From: DASZHJ01 sp035517495
Lineage (GTDB): Bacteria > Pseudomonadota > Alphaproteobacteria > ATCC43930 > CGMCC-115725
DNA length: 64,000 bases
Assembly: GCA_035517495.1 (NCBI GenBank)
Contig: DATIYT010000044.1
Location: 1 to 64,000, forward strand
Direction: 5' to 3'
Positions 1-9,177 of this stretch are shown one piece after another. The notes under the pieces are model-generated. The model was not told the origin of the DNA. It did not search any database and saw only the letters and a program-made list of their open reading frames with translations. The position numbers and the translations under genes are program-made. The first letter of the stretch is position 1, and each line of letters begins with the position of its first letter.

Positions 1-365
1 CTGCTCGAACTCAAGGTATCCAACGCAATCAGCCTCACCGGATAGTCGTCAACCGCATAGTCGATAAAGTCGGAATCGGGCGCAAGATATCCGCGTGGCG
101 AAAAGGCGTCGCGCAAATTCGCACGATTGTCCTTGTTGCCCGCCACGACATAGACCGGCGCGCGCGCCTTCGCGAGCGTCGACACTGCCAGGGCGTATTC
201 GTCTGGCCGTCCGCTATGAACGATATCCCCGGTGTGAACAATCAGGTCGGGGGCCGGATCGAGTGCATTGATATCCGCAATCGTGCGCGCGAGATCCCAC
301 GTTCTCTGGTCGGCGTCGGGTGTATCCAGGGCGATATGGGTATCGGAAATTTGCGCGATGATCAT
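1..365 (-). CDS. Metallophosphoesterase, CpdA/Icc-like (partial, cut by window edge)
   Basis: The minus strand reads 121 residues from an ATG at 365 with no stop before the window edge, so only the N-terminal half is visible. The calcineurin-like phosphoesterase blocks are clear: SDTH (Asp8, His10), a TGD block (Asp47) and a GNKDN block at 77-81. Family members usually have GNHD at the last block, so the catalytic His is replaced by Lys78. The best match is the class III cyclic-nucleotide phosphodiesterase (CpdA/Icc) branch, but the substrate is not shown. It starts 11 bases after the sat stop, so it is probably the last gene of the apr-sat operon. Confidence 0.8.
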   Translation of the reverse strand, partial: MIIAQISDTHIALDTPDADQRTWDLARTIADINALDPAPDLIVHTGDIVHSGRPDEYALAVSTLAKARAPVYVVAGNKDNRANLRDAFSPRGYLAPDSDFIDYAVDDYPVRLIALDTLSSS

Positions 366-376
366 GATGCCGGACC

Positions 377-1558
377 TCATCTCGTCGATCGCAGACTTGC
401 GTAATACTCCTTGAGAATCGCCACCACCTCCGGCCGGCTGAACTCGGGCGGTATGTCCGCATCGGTCGAAAGCATCTCACGCTGCTGTGTGCCGGAAATC
501 GAGATGTGATGCTTCGGATCGTGGGGACAGGTCTTCGCCGTCGCCATTCCATAGCACTTCCGGCAGTAGAACGTGACATCGATCTTCAGCGCTTCGGTTT
601 GAAGCGCGCCGTCCCACAGTTCATCGAAGATGTGATGCGCATCGAAGGGGCCATAGTAGTCGCCGACGCCGGCATGATCGCGCCCGACTATGAGGTGGGA
701 GCAACCGAAATTCTGGCGAATCAGGGCGTGAAGCAACGCCTCGCGCGGACCCGCATAGCGCATCTCGATGGGATAGCCCGCCTGAATGATCGTTCCGGGC
801 CGGAAATAATTGTCGATCATCGCCTGGATGGCTCGCGTTCGAACCTCGGCTGGAATGTCCCCTGCTTTCAATTTGCCAAGCACTTGGTGGACAAAAACGC
901 CGTCTAGGACCTCGAGCGCGATCTTCACTAGAAACTCGTGACTACGGTGCATCGGATTGCGCGTTTGGAAGGCAGCGACACGCGACCAACCCTTTTCAAG
1001 GAACATGGCGCGGGACTCGGCTGGCCGGATATAGAGCTTCGGATATTTGGCGGGATACTCGCCTTCGCTCAGCACCATGACCGGCCCGGCCAGGTTGACG
1101 TCACCCTGATGCAGGACTTTCGCGACACCCGGGTGCTTCGGATCGACGGTTCGATAGACGTGCTCGGCTTCAATCTTCTTGTCGATGGAATATTTCTCGT
1201 GGACCTTCATGACCGCGAGTATCTCTCGGGTCTCCTCATCGATCAGCGCGACCTCTTCCTCGGCGTGAACGCTGTCGGCAAGGTCTTGGTCTATTGGAAG
1301 CGTAATGGGGATTGGCCAAAAGAGGCCGCTGGTCATTTTCATATCGAGGCACGAGGCGCGCCAATCGTCATGCGCCATGAACCCGTCGAGCGGCGTGTAG
1401 GCTCCCATTGCCAGCATGAACACGTCAGAAACGGCGCGCGAATCGAGAGGAATCTTCCTGAGTTTTTCGGCGCGCTTGCGTTCCTCAGTCCGCTCCACCT
1501 CCGGTACCAGCAGTGGCTTCAGTGACTCCGAGCCATGCGGCGGTACGAGTTGCGGCAT
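377..1558 (-). CDS. sat: Sulfate adenylyltransferase (ATP sulfurylase), dissimilatory type
   Basis: This 393-residue protein is a homo-oligomeric ATP sulfurylase. The ATP-binding QTRNPMHRSHE motif lies at 198-208, GRDHAG at 292-297 and ISGT at 354-357. Cys332, Cys335 and Cys344 form the CxxC...CPH zinc site typical of the dissimilatory/archaeal branch, not the CysDN assimilatory enzyme. In sulfur oxidisers it runs from APS and pyrophosphate to ATP and sulfate. It lies 36 bases after aprA on the same strand, as expected for an aprMBA-sat operon. Confidence 0.95.
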   Translation of the reverse strand: MPQLVPPHGSESLKPLLVPEVERTEERKRAEKLRKIPLDSRAVSDVFMLAMGAYTPLDGFMAHDDWRASCLDMKMTSGLFWPIPITLPIDQDLADSVHAEEEVALIDEETREILAVMKVHEKYSIDKKIEAEHVYRTVDPKHPGVAKVLHQGDVNLAGPVMVLSEGEYPAKYPKLYIRPAESRAMFLEKGWSRVAAFQTRNPMHRSHEFLVKIALEVLDGVFVHQVLGKLKAGDIPAEVRTRAIQAMIDNYFRPGTIIQAGYPIEMRYAGPREALLHALIRQNFGCSHLIVGRDHAGVGDYYGPFDAHHIFDELWDGALQTEALKIDVTFYCRKCYGMATAKTCPHDPKHHISISGTQQREMLSTDADIPPEFSRPEVVAILKEYYASLRSTR

Positions 1559-1594
1559 TGCGATCCCTTTGGAAGAAGGCCCCGAGCAGCCCGA

Positions 1595-3433
1595 TCAGTC
1601 GATGATGTGATACACCGGAGCCTTTTCCATCTGCCACTTTCCGGAATCCCGATCGTAGCGAGACAGCGTGAAGCAATGCCAATCCTTGTCGTCCAGCTTC
1701 GGATGGTCCGCTCGGTAATAATAACCCGGCCACCGTGTTTCCGTCCGGAACAAGGTGTGCTGCGTCACGCTTTCCGAGGCCAAGACCCGGTGTTGAAGCT
1801 CCCACGCCCGCTGCAGTTGGTGAAGATCTTCTGCTCCAAGATAGGGAAGGTCTTCCTTCAGCATGCCCAGCAACTCGAGCCCGCGCATGAGGAGCGGTTC
1901 ATTGGTCGTGTAATAGGAGCCGATACCGCCGACATATTCGTCCATTATCTTCTCGAGGCGCTGAAGGCCATGCAGCGGCAGGATGTAGCTTGGCGATACG
2001 GTGCCGGCCACGATTTCGTTGCGGCCAACTTCGTAGGTTTCAAGGGGCTGATAAATGATCTTCTTGAGGGTTTCGTACTCTGCCTCGCTGACTTGAGGTT
2101 GCTCTTTAGACGTGTCGTTCACGTATTTGACGGCCGCCTTGCCGGCAATCCGGCCCTCCGTGAATGATCCCGACGAGAACTTGTGGGCGGAGCCGCCAAT
2201 TGCGTCGCCGGCGCCGAACAGCCCCTCGACAGTCATCATCCGGTTGTATCCCCATTGGTACTCCGCAGGTGCGCAGTCCTCCGGGCCGCTCGCCCAGGCG
2301 CCCGAACATGTCGCATGGGAGCCCATGACGTAGGGCTCAGATGTGGTCAGCTCGGGATTTATCTCCTTGGGATCGATGTTTTGCGACGCCCATACGACTG
2401 CCTGTCCGATCGTCATTCCAAGGAAGTTCTCCCAGCCGACTGTCTCCTTGTGCGGGTCTTTAAAGGCCTCCTTCGTCACCATGCGGATGGGGCCCCGGCC
2501 GGCCTTGACCTCCTCTAGCAGCGCGTGGTTGCGCAGGCAGGTCGGCACTGGGTGGTGATTCACATAATCGCCGACCAATTGTTCGATCGAATCGCGCCAA
2601 AAGGCCTCATAATCCTGCCCATAGGCGTTTTGGGTGTAGGTCTTGAGGTGAAGAAAATAGGCGCCCACTGGACCGTAGCCGTCCTTGAATCGAGTGAGGA
2701 CGATCCGGTTTTCCATCTGAGTCATCTTGGCACCCACCAAGATCGGCAGCGCGTAAGCAGAGGCGCTGCTCCACGGCGCGTACCAGGTCCGTCCCATGCC
2801 CTCGCCGACCGCGCGAGGCTTGAAGATGTGTGAAGCGCCGCCAGCAGCCACGATCACCGCCTTGGCGCGGAAAACGTAGAAATCCCCCGTGCGGACATTG
2901 AAGCCGACAGCGCCCGCGATCCGGTTGGGTCGCTGCTTGTCCGTCAGCAGGTGCGTCACCATGATCCGGTTGTAGACTTTCGTGGCGGCTTTGCGCGCGG
3001 CTTCGGCGACGATCGGCTTATAGCTCTCGCCGTGGATCATGATCTGCCATTTGCCCTCGCGCTGGTATCTCCCGGTCTGCGGATCTCTCATCATGGGGAG
3101 ACCCCACTCTTCGAATTTGTGCACAGTGGAGTCGACATGCCGGGCGATGTCGTAGCCAAGATCCTCGCGAACCAGACCCATGAGGTCGTTCCGCGCGTAG
3201 CGGACATGGTCTTCGGGCTGATTCTCGTTCCACTGCATGCCCATATAGCAGTTGATTGCATAAAGTCCCTGGGCGACCGCGCCGCTGCGCTCGATGTTCG
3301 CCTTCTCGACGCAAACGATCTTCAGATCGCGGCCCCAGTACCTGGATTCGTAAGTAGCGCCGCACCCGCCCATGCCGCCACCGACGACCAGGATATCCGC
3401 ATCGACGAGCACGGTCTTGGGACGCGCCATCAC
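1595..3433 (-). CDS. aprA: Adenylylsulfate reductase alpha subunit
   Basis: This 612-residue flavoprotein is the catalytic subunit of APS reductase, interconverting APS with sulfite and AMP. The N-terminus carries the FAD dinucleotide-binding fold (VVGGGMGGCGATYESRYWG, about residues 16-34), followed by the fumarate-reductase/AprA fold with a GGSAHKFSSGSFTEGRIAG block before the C-terminal domain. The ATG overlaps the aprB stop by four bases, indicating translational coupling. With AprM present and no Qmo genes in view, it most likely belongs to the oxidising (sulfur-oxidiser) lineage; that direction is inferred. Confidence 0.96.
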   Translation of the reverse strand: MMARPKTVLVDADILVVGGGMGGCGATYESRYWGRDLKIVCVEKANIERSGAVAQGLYAINCYMGMQWNENQPEDHVRYARNDLMGLVREDLGYDIARHVDSTVHKFEEWGLPMMRDPQTGRYQREGKWQIMIHGESYKPIVAEAARKAATKVYNRIMVTHLLTDKQRPNRIAGAVGFNVRTGDFYVFRAKAVIVAAGGASHIFKPRAVGEGMGRTWYAPWSSASAYALPILVGAKMTQMENRIVLTRFKDGYGPVGAYFLHLKTYTQNAYGQDYEAFWRDSIEQLVGDYVNHHPVPTCLRNHALLEEVKAGRGPIRMVTKEAFKDPHKETVGWENFLGMTIGQAVVWASQNIDPKEINPELTTSEPYVMGSHATCSGAWASGPEDCAPAEYQWGYNRMMTVEGLFGAGDAIGGSAHKFSSGSFTEGRIAGKAAVKYVNDTSKEQPQVSEAEYETLKKIIYQPLETYEVGRNEIVAGTVSPSYILPLHGLQRLEKIMDEYVGGIGSYYTTNEPLLMRGLELLGMLKEDLPYLGAEDLHQLQRAWELQHRVLASESVTQHTLFRTETRWPGYYYRADHPKLDDKDWHCFTLSRYDRDSGKWQMEKAPVYHIID

Positions 3434-3891
3434 ACCAGCCCCTGCTTGAATTGATCTCGCTTGAGCGCCGGTAACGCGCCGACCTTGAGGGCCTCAGGTT
3501 CGTGCGCCAGCTCCTGGGAATTCATCGCGGCCGCGGTGGGTGCTGCGTAATCCGACGGGGCCTTGATCGATCCCCACGGCGTCGTGCGGATCGGCGAAAC
3601 GAAATTCTTCTCGCGCCCGTCGCGGAACCGGATCCGCCACGAAATGGTTCCTTTCTCGTCTTCCCTGAGCACGCGGACACTGTGGCCCAAAGGGGCGAAA
3701 TCCGCATAGCCGCGGCAGTCGATTGCATGCTGTGGGCACGCCTTCACACAGGAATAGCACTCCCAGCACATATTCGGCTCGATATTGTAGGCGCGCCGGT
3801 AAGTGGTATCGATGTGCATGATATCGGACGGACAGATATCAACGCAGTATCCGCAGCCGTCGCAACTCGTCATATAGACAAATGTGGGCAT
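3430..3891 (-). CDS. aprB: Adenylylsulfate reductase beta subunit (two [4Fe-4S])
   Basis: This 153-residue ferredoxin-like subunit carries electrons between AprA and its membrane partner. Two classical cluster motifs are visible: Cys10, 13, 16, 20 and Cys42, 45, 48, 52. A C-terminal extension of about 90 residues includes the tail that wraps AprA in known structures. Length is normal for the family. Its stop overlaps the aprA start, and aprM lies 41 bases upstream. Confidence 0.96.
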   Translation of the reverse strand: MPTFVYMTSCDGCGYCVDICPSDIMHIDTTYRRAYNIEPNMCWECYSCVKACPQHAIDCRGYADFAPLGHSVRVLREDEKGTISWRIRFRDGREKNFVSPIRTTPWGSIKAPSDYAAPTAAAMNSQELAHEPEALKVGALPALKRDQFKQGLV

Positions 3892-3932
3892 GGGATATGC
3901 TCCTCCACTATCGATGCCTGATGCTGGGTAAA

Positions 3933-4721
3933 TCAGTAATTCTGGGGCCGTTCGCGGCTGCTGCCGAAGGTCGCGGGCTTGTCAGCGGGGGCAGGCAAAT
4001 TGCGCCGCGAGCCATTCGCCTGTTCCACCCTCTTTTGAAAAGCCGCCGCGGGTTTGTAGAACATGTGGGCGAATTTCGACCATGGCACTGATCCAAAGAG
4101 CACGGTCGTGGCCAGAAGATAAAGAACGAGGAACACATCCGACAAGATCGTAGCGCCGGCAAATTGGAAGATCGCCCAGATGAGGCCCAAGGTCGTGCTT
4201 GCCACAAGCGAAACGACGAAGAGATCGGCGTAGATCAAGCGCAAGGGCGAGCTACCCTCCGCAGTGACATCGACGCGGATGAAGAACCAGAACCAGTAGC
4301 CGCCGCCGCAAACCATCAGCGCGCCGATGTACCAAAGCGCCGGCAGAATCCCTGGCGCGGGCGAGGAGAGGGTCGGATAGCTGAAGACCATTATTATCGT
4401 CGTGACGACATACAGGATGAAACCATACATCGTCAGGAGATGAGCCGCTCGGCGCCGCACATTGCAGAATTCGCCGGAGGTGAGACCTTCCACCACGGCG
4501 GTTTGAATCGCAAGGACCACCATCTGCGCGCCGCCGACTTGCCGCGTGCCCCTGTTCCGAGCATTTCGCCAGTGGTTGAAGAAGTACGTGCCGCTCTTCT
4601 TCATGCCTATATCGAGCAGCGTGCCGCACGCAACGAGGAGGACCATCACGATCAGATATGCCTGCATAAGGGCGGGCGATATGGACGCCGAAAGCTCGGC
4701 GAAGGGGCTGGTTGTAAACAT
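3933..4721 (-). CDS. aprM: AprM, membrane anchor/electron-transfer partner of APS reductase
   Basis: The call is a 262-residue integral membrane protein starting at ATG 4721, which follows a GGGGAAA ribosome-binding site. About five or six hydrophobic segments are visible (for example near AYLIVMVLLVACGTLL, YGFILYVVTTIIMVF, YWFWFFI and LIWAIFQFAG). It resembles the haem-b-type membrane subunits (NarI/QmoC-like) called AprM in sulfur oxidisers, where it is thought to link AprAB to quinone. Reading continues upstream to a TTG at 4823 without a stop, giving a 34-residue extension with no hydrophobic segment; I prefer the ATG. See the short upstream ORF at 4820-4879. Confidence 0.82.
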   Translation of the reverse strand: MFTTSPFAELSASISPALMQAYLIVMVLLVACGTLLDIGMKKSGTYFFNHWRNARNRGTRQVGGAQMVVLAIQTAVVEGLTSGEFCNVRRRAAHLLTMYGFILYVVTTIIMVFSYPTLSSPAPGILPALWYIGALMVCGGGYWFWFFIRVDVTAEGSSPLRLIYADLFVVSLVASTTLGLIWAIFQFAGATILSDVFLVLYLLATTVLFGSVPWSKFAHMFYKPAAAFQKRVEQANGSRRNLPAPADKPATFGSSRERPQNY

Positions 4722-4819
4722 TTGTGACGTTTCCCCGGTTAAGCCCCGGATCCCGGCGTCACGATAACCGGCAGGGCTTCCACCCGCAAGCGCGACGCGG
4801 TTGACCGGCGTGCTCTTGT

Positions 4820-4879
4820 TCAAATAGTCGTGTCGGCCGTCGCGTCGGGATCGCGCCCGGAAGTGCCGCTATTGGCCAT
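4820..4879 (-). CDS. Short 19-codon ORF with strong RBS ahead of aprM
   Basis: ATG at 4879 is preceded by AAGGAG at a good spacing, a better ribosome-binding site than that of aprM itself. It encodes MANSGTSGRDPDATADTTI and stops at TGA 4820-4822, overlapping the TTG that opens the long aprM frame. It could be a leader peptide coupled to aprM, or the true aprM N-terminus separated by a one-base shift. The sequence alone does not decide. Confidence 0.35.
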   Translation of the reverse strand: MANSGTSGRDPDATADTTI

Positions 4880-4908
4880 GAGACTCCTTGTGCCGCGGAA
4901 CGAACGGC

Positions 4909-5712
4909 TCAGGCGACGAGCGGGGCCCAGCCGGCGTTGGTGAGCGCCTCGAGCGGACGGAAACGGACCTTGTACGCCATCTTGCGGCTCTCACCGATCC
5001 AATAGCCGAGGTAGACGTAGGGAAGGCCGCGCCGTCGCGCCTCTTCTATCAGCATGAGGATGGCAAGCGATCCTGGGCTGCGCGCGGCTTCGGTGGGATC
5101 GAAGTAGCTGTAAACCGCGGAGAGCCCGTCATCCAGCAGGTCCGCCAGGCAGGCCCCCAACAGCGATTGGTCGCTGCGACGCATGGTAAGCAGGAAGGTC
5201 GGGACCGGGCTGTCCTCGATCATCGCGCGATAATCGCCATAGGTCATCGATGCCATATCGCTGTCGGCGTGGCGCGAGCGCTGATAGCGGGCGAAGACCC
5301 GATACTGATCGATCGCCGAACGCGCGGGCTCTGCTGCAGTGACAACGTCGCGATTGGCGGCAAGGACCCGGCGCAGCGAGCGCGAGGCTTTGAATGAACC
5401 GACTGGTACTCTTACAGGAAGGCACGAACCGCAGCCGCCGCACGCCGGGCGGTATGCCAAATGATGGCTACGCCGAAATCCAGCCCGCGACAGCTCGCTG
5501 TAAAAACTGCCGAGATTGCGTCCGCTAATTTCGGTAATCAGCTTGCGCTCGGTCCGCCCGTCGATATAGGGGCAGGGGAGCGCCGCCGTCCGATAAAAGG
5601 GCTTCAACGCCGACGCGACCGCCGGCAAGCCCACCATCTGTCCCGTCGAGCCGCTCCGTCCCCCCTCCGGCATCTCCTCCTGAACCCCTACACGCATTTT
5701 GGTCTCGCGCAT
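4909..5712 (-). CDS. bpt: Aspartate/glutamate leucyltransferase (bacterial ATE1-like)
   Basis: This 267-residue protein transfers leucine from Leu-tRNA to N-terminal Asp or Glu of proteins, marking them for ClpAP through the N-end rule. The N-terminal cysteine-rich block (CPYIDGRTERK and YRPACGGCGSCLPVRVPV) and the C-terminal GNAT-like half (VYSYFDP ... YVYLGYWIGESRKMAYK) match the Bpt/Ate family over full length. The ATG at 5712 is the first good start. It precedes the apr operon on the same strand with a 30-base gap to the short ORF, but nothing links them functionally. Confidence 0.93.
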   Translation of the reverse strand: MRETKMRVGVQEEMPEGGRSGSTGQMVGLPAVASALKPFYRTAALPCPYIDGRTERKLITEISGRNLGSFYSELSRAGFRRSHHLAYRPACGGCGSCLPVRVPVGSFKASRSLRRVLAANRDVVTAAEPARSAIDQYRVFARYQRSRHADSDMASMTYGDYRAMIEDSPVPTFLLTMRRSDQSLLGACLADLLDDGLSAVYSYFDPTEAARSPGSLAILMLIEEARRRGLPYVYLGYWIGESRKMAYKVRFRPLEALTNAGWAPLVA

Positions 5713-5773
5713 CTAACACCTCACCCCACCGCGGCAATTATGCGCGAAGGAGACCCGGCAGCGCCAGCATCAT

Positions 5774-6298
5774 TCAGCGACCCACGATTACTAGATTGGG
5801 AGAGCGGCGCACCACCAACGTCCCGGCGATGAGATCGTGAACCGTACACCGCCTGCGGTTGAAGAACACGAATAGGAGGATCAAGGAGGCCGTCGCCGCG
5901 GCGGTGAGGTAAAACACCACCGTCAATACCAGCGCCTGGGAGAGACTCGGCCGCTCCCCGTCCCAGCTCCGTACCTCGATCCCCAATAGGCGCATGCCCA
6001 ATGTGGCGCCATGCCGGCCACCGATCGTCAAGGTGTGATAGGCGAGCGGAATGAGCCCATAGAGCGCCCAAACCGCGCTCAGCAAGCCGAAACTCGCGAC
6101 CGAAACGCCGGCGAAGAGCACTGCTGCAAGCGCGCAGAGCAGCAGCACAATCAGGCCATCGATCAGGCAATACGCAACCACGCGGCGCCACACCACGCCG
6201 CGGAAGTATTCCGGTGCCGCATAGGGTTCGGGGGGATTGCCCTCCCAGGCGAACGAGGTCGACTCCATGGCGCATCTTTCGAACGTGGCGCATCGCAA
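5774..6298 (-). CDS. RDD family membrane protein
   Basis: This 174-residue protein shows the RDD layout: an Arg-rich start to the first membrane helix (WRRVVAYCLIDGLIVLLL), a second segment near FGLLSAVWALYGLIPLAY, GATLGMRLLGIEV, then a third hydrophobic stretch and an Asp-containing VHDLIAGTLVV tail. RDD proteins are small inner-membrane proteins; some act as ion antiporters, most are uncharacterised. It lies 61 bases before bpt on the same strand, so cotranscription is possible. Confidence 0.85.
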   Translation of the reverse strand: MRCATFERCAMESTSFAWEGNPPEPYAAPEYFRGVVWRRVVAYCLIDGLIVLLLCALAAVLFAGVSVASFGLLSAVWALYGLIPLAYHTLTIGGRHGATLGMRLLGIEVRSWDGERPSLSQALVLTVVFYLTAAATASLILLFVFFNRRRCTVHDLIAGTLVVRRSPNLVIVGR

Positions 6299-6540
6299 TC
6301 TGATGCGAACCGGCCCCTCAAAGGCAAGTTCCGAGTCTCTCGGTCGAGCCGCAAAACGCGAGGAGGATTCGGGGGTAATCAGGGGATGCGGAGATTTATG
6401 ACGCTAGCGGCCAGACAGTCGTGGCTACTGATGCCCCTGAACCAGTCCGATCCCCCCGTCGCCAAATTGTCTCCACATCCCCTGGAAAAGGTCCCGTCCC
6501 CTATCGCTGCCGGAACCACCGGCCGCTCCTCTGCTCGGAC

Positions 6541-6975
6541 TCAGCTTCCCAGCGACTTGCGCAGAAAATAGCGCTTGGCGCCGGGTGGGTGGTCGAGGGT
6601 CCCGAAAATCTCGTAACCGAGCTTCTGGTAAAAGCCCGGCGCCTGGAAACTGAAGGTGTCGAGCCAGGCCGAGTGGCAGCCGAGAGCGCGAGCTCGCTGC
6701 TCTGCCTCGACCATCAGCAAGCGGCCAAGCCCCTGGCTGCGGCGTGCTTCCGTGATCCAGAGATTGTGCACGAAAAGCCAACCACCATAGGAGAACGCGT
6801 CGAGCCCCGCCTCGATCTTGCCTTCTTGGCTGCGCAGGAACACCGCGAAGTGCCGAGGTTGCGGCATCGGCCAACGCTCCTCGTTCAAGCGGTCGATGTT
6901 GCGGTCGAGGAAAGTGCAGTCTTCCCCGGTGGGATCGTTTTCGACGCTGAGGCGTAGATCGGCTGGCACGATCAT
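6541..6975 (-). CDS. GNAT family N-acetyltransferase
   Basis: The protein has 144 residues. The acetyl-CoA pyrophosphate loop is visible as RRSQGLGRLLMVEAEQRARA (R-x-x-G-x-G/L type), preceded by the beta4 strand GWLFVHNLWITEA and followed by FYQKLGYEIFG, the standard GNAT end. It probably acetylates a small amine or a protein; the substrate cannot be read from sequence. It stands alone, with a 242-base gap (6299-6540) before the RDD gene in which I see no clear gene or hairpin. Confidence 0.88.
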   Translation of the reverse strand: MIVPADLRLSVENDPTGEDCTFLDRNIDRLNEERWPMPQPRHFAVFLRSQEGKIEAGLDAFSYGGWLFVHNLWITEARRSQGLGRLLMVEAEQRARALGCHSAWLDTFSFQAPGFYQKLGYEIFGTLDHPPGAKRYFLRKSLGS

Positions 6976-7057
6976 GGCGCGGCAATATTGCGCAGCCTCA
7001 GTCGTCGGGCAATCGAGTTCGATGAAAAAGAATCACAACGCTAATTGGGCCAATGAC

Positions 7058-8101
7058 TCAGCTCGGCGGCGGTTTCGCCTCGCGCAGCAGCACAATGCTG
7101 ATCCGGCGGTTGCGCGGCGAGCGCGGATCGTCTTTGACTAGTGGATCGTGATCGGCGAGGCCAACCACCTTGTCGATGCGCTCGGCGGGCACGCCATCAT
7201 TGAGAAGAGCGCGGCGGCTTGCATTGGCGCGGTCCGCCGACAGCTCCCAATTGCTGTAAGAGCGGCCCCAGCTATAGGGCGTCGCATCGGTATGACCAGT
7301 GATCGAAACTTTATTGGGCAGCTTCTGCACGACCTGCGCAACCAGCATCAGCAACTTTTGCGCGGCATCATCGAGCTGGGCGGAGCCAAGCGGGAACATC
7401 GATTGCTTGTCTTGGTCGACCAGTTGGATCCGCAACCCCTCGGGCGTGCGATCGATCAGCAGATTGTCCGCGAGGTTCTTGAGCTCCGGTACGTCCTGGA
7501 TCGCCTGGCGCAGTGCGAATTCCGCGGCGGCGAACTCCTTCTCCTCGCGCTCGGCCGCGCGCTTCGCCAGCTCCGCATCGGTCATCTGGTCGATCGGCGT
7601 CTTTGCCTGGACCTTGGAATGTCCGGTCTTGTCCTCGGGGCCAGGACCATTCTTCTCCTGCGGGCCCACGCCAACCTTCGGATCGGCACTTTCTCCGGCG
7701 GTAGCGGAGGCGTCGGGGTCTGGCGTCTTTGAGGATGTCGAAGCACCGTTCTGGTCACCCTGATCGCCGTCGTTGGGCTGACGCAACGCCGGCATATTGA
7801 GCTGGAAGCTCGGAGGTGATTCAGGAAGGTCCTGAGCTCCCGGCTGTCCCATGGTGAGGCCGCCCAGCACGCCGCCCGCGCCGCTCATCGACCTGGAGGA
7901 GACCGTGGGCTCAAAGTAGTCCGCAATGCCGCGCTTTTGAATGTCAGTCGTGACGTTGAGCAGCCAGAGCAACAGGAAGAACGACATCATCGCGGTGACG
8001 AAATCCGCGTAAGCGACCTTCCAAGCGCCGCCATGGTGCGGCGCCTCTTTGACCTTCCGCACCTTCTTGATGATGAGCGGCGTATTGCTGCCTTTTGCCA
8101 T
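7058..8101 (-). CDS. motB: Flagellar motor stator protein MotB
   Basis: This 347-residue stator subunit has an N-terminal membrane helix containing the proton-carrying Asp33 (VAYADFVTAMMSFFLLLWLL), the charged region after it, an unusually long Ser/Gly/Asp-rich linker (about 90-160), and a C-terminal OmpA-like peptidoglycan-binding domain (ITGHTDATPYS ... SADRANASRRALL ... NRRISIVLL). It lies 14 bases after motA and forms the MotA4-5B2 proton channel that drives the flagellum. Confidence 0.95.
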   Translation of the reverse strand: MAKGSNTPLIIKKVRKVKEAPHHGGAWKVAYADFVTAMMSFFLLLWLLNVTTDIQKRGIADYFEPTVSSRSMSGAGGVLGGLTMGQPGAQDLPESPPSFQLNMPALRQPNDGDQGDQNGASTSSKTPDPDASATAGESADPKVGVGPQEKNGPGPEDKTGHSKVQAKTPIDQMTDAELAKRAAEREEKEFAAAEFALRQAIQDVPELKNLADNLLIDRTPEGLRIQLVDQDKQSMFPLGSAQLDDAAQKLLMLVAQVVQKLPNKVSITGHTDATPYSWGRSYSNWELSADRANASRRALLNDGVPAERIDKVVGLADHDPLVKDDPRSPRNRRISIVLLREAKPPPS

Positions 8102-8115
8102 CGGGGCGCTCGTGC

Positions 8116-8982
8116 TCAGGCCGCGACCGAAGGCGCGTTCCCCACGGCCTCTTCGACCTCGTAGAAACTGGGCCGCACGTCGGAGTTCAGCGCCTTGCGC
8201 GCGAACTCGACTGCGACCGACGGCGCATAGCCCTGCATGTAGGCGAGCATCGCCGATTTGATGCAGACGTAGTACCGCGTCTCTGCCTCGGCGCGGCTCT
8301 TGATCGCCGCGGCAATCGGTCCCACGAAACCATAGGACAGCAGCACGCCGAGGAAGGTGCCGACGAGGGCGCCCGCGATCAGCTGGCCCAGCACCGCCGG
8401 CGGCTCGGTGATCGAGCCCATGGTGTGGATGACGCCGAGCACTGCGGCGACGATGCCGAGAGCGGGCAGCGCGTCGGCGGTCTGCTGGATCGCATGGGCG
8501 ACATGCTCATGCTCTTCGTGGTGGGTCTCGATCTCCTCGTCCATCAGGGTTTCCATCTCGTGATGGTTGTCCGTGCCGAGGGTGAGGAGGCGCAAATAAT
8601 CGCAGAGGAAGGTGAGCGCGTGATGATTGGCGAAGAACAGCGGGTACCCGTGAAAGAGTTGGCTGTCGTCAGGTTTCTCCACGTGCTGTTCCAGAGCCAG
8701 CGCTCCCTTGGTTTTCGCGAGCTTGAATACCGAATAGAGCAGGCTCAGCAGCTCGAGATAGGCGGCCTTATCGTACTTTTCGCCCTTGAGCAGGCCCAAC
8801 ACGGCGCCGCCCGCAGCCTTGAGCACGGGTTTGCGGTTCGCGGTCACAAAGGAACCGACCGCTGCCCCGACGATGATCAGGAATTCGAAGGGTTGGATCA
8901 GAACGATAATATGCCCGCCATTGAGGACATAGCCCGCAAAGACACTGATCAAGACGATGACAGAGCCGATAAGCAGGAACAT
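8116..8982 (-). CDS. motA: Flagellar motor stator protein MotA
   Basis: This 288-residue protein has four hydrophobic segments: two at the N-terminus (MFLLIGSVIVLISVFAGYVL and FLIIVGAAVGSFV) and two near 200-250 (ALPALGIVAAVLGVIHTMG and LIAGALVGTFLGVLLSYGF). The cytoplasmic loop carries the rotor-facing acidic and basic residues. The long His/Glu-rich stretch around 145-165 (ETHHEEHEHVAHAI) is typical of alphaproteobacterial MotA. It is the first gene of a two-gene motAB operon. Confidence 0.96.
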   Translation of the reverse strand: MFLLIGSVIVLISVFAGYVLNGGHIIVLIQPFEFLIIVGAAVGSFVTANRKPVLKAAGGAVLGLLKGEKYDKAAYLELLSLLYSVFKLAKTKGALALEQHVEKPDDSQLFHGYPLFFANHHALTFLCDYLRLLTLGTDNHHEMETLMDEEIETHHEEHEHVAHAIQQTADALPALGIVAAVLGVIHTMGSITEPPAVLGQLIAGALVGTFLGVLLSYGFVGPIAAAIKSRAEAETRYYVCIKSAMLAYMQGYAPSVAVEFARKALNSDVRPSFYEVEEAVGNAPSVAA

Positions 8983-9177
8983 GACGGGATGGGCTCGCGC
9001 GCAACGGGCGGTGGTAGGGAGGCTCGGACAATTGCGTTAACATCCGGTTTAGGTCGTCCCTAGAAGCCCTTAGGCGGGATTTTAGCTCCCGATCGAGAGA
9101 GCATGCTGGCGCGTTGACCTCCCGCTGGGGTATGAGAGAACGGAGCCGCTTCCTCGCGGGATTGCCTCGATCCTTCC

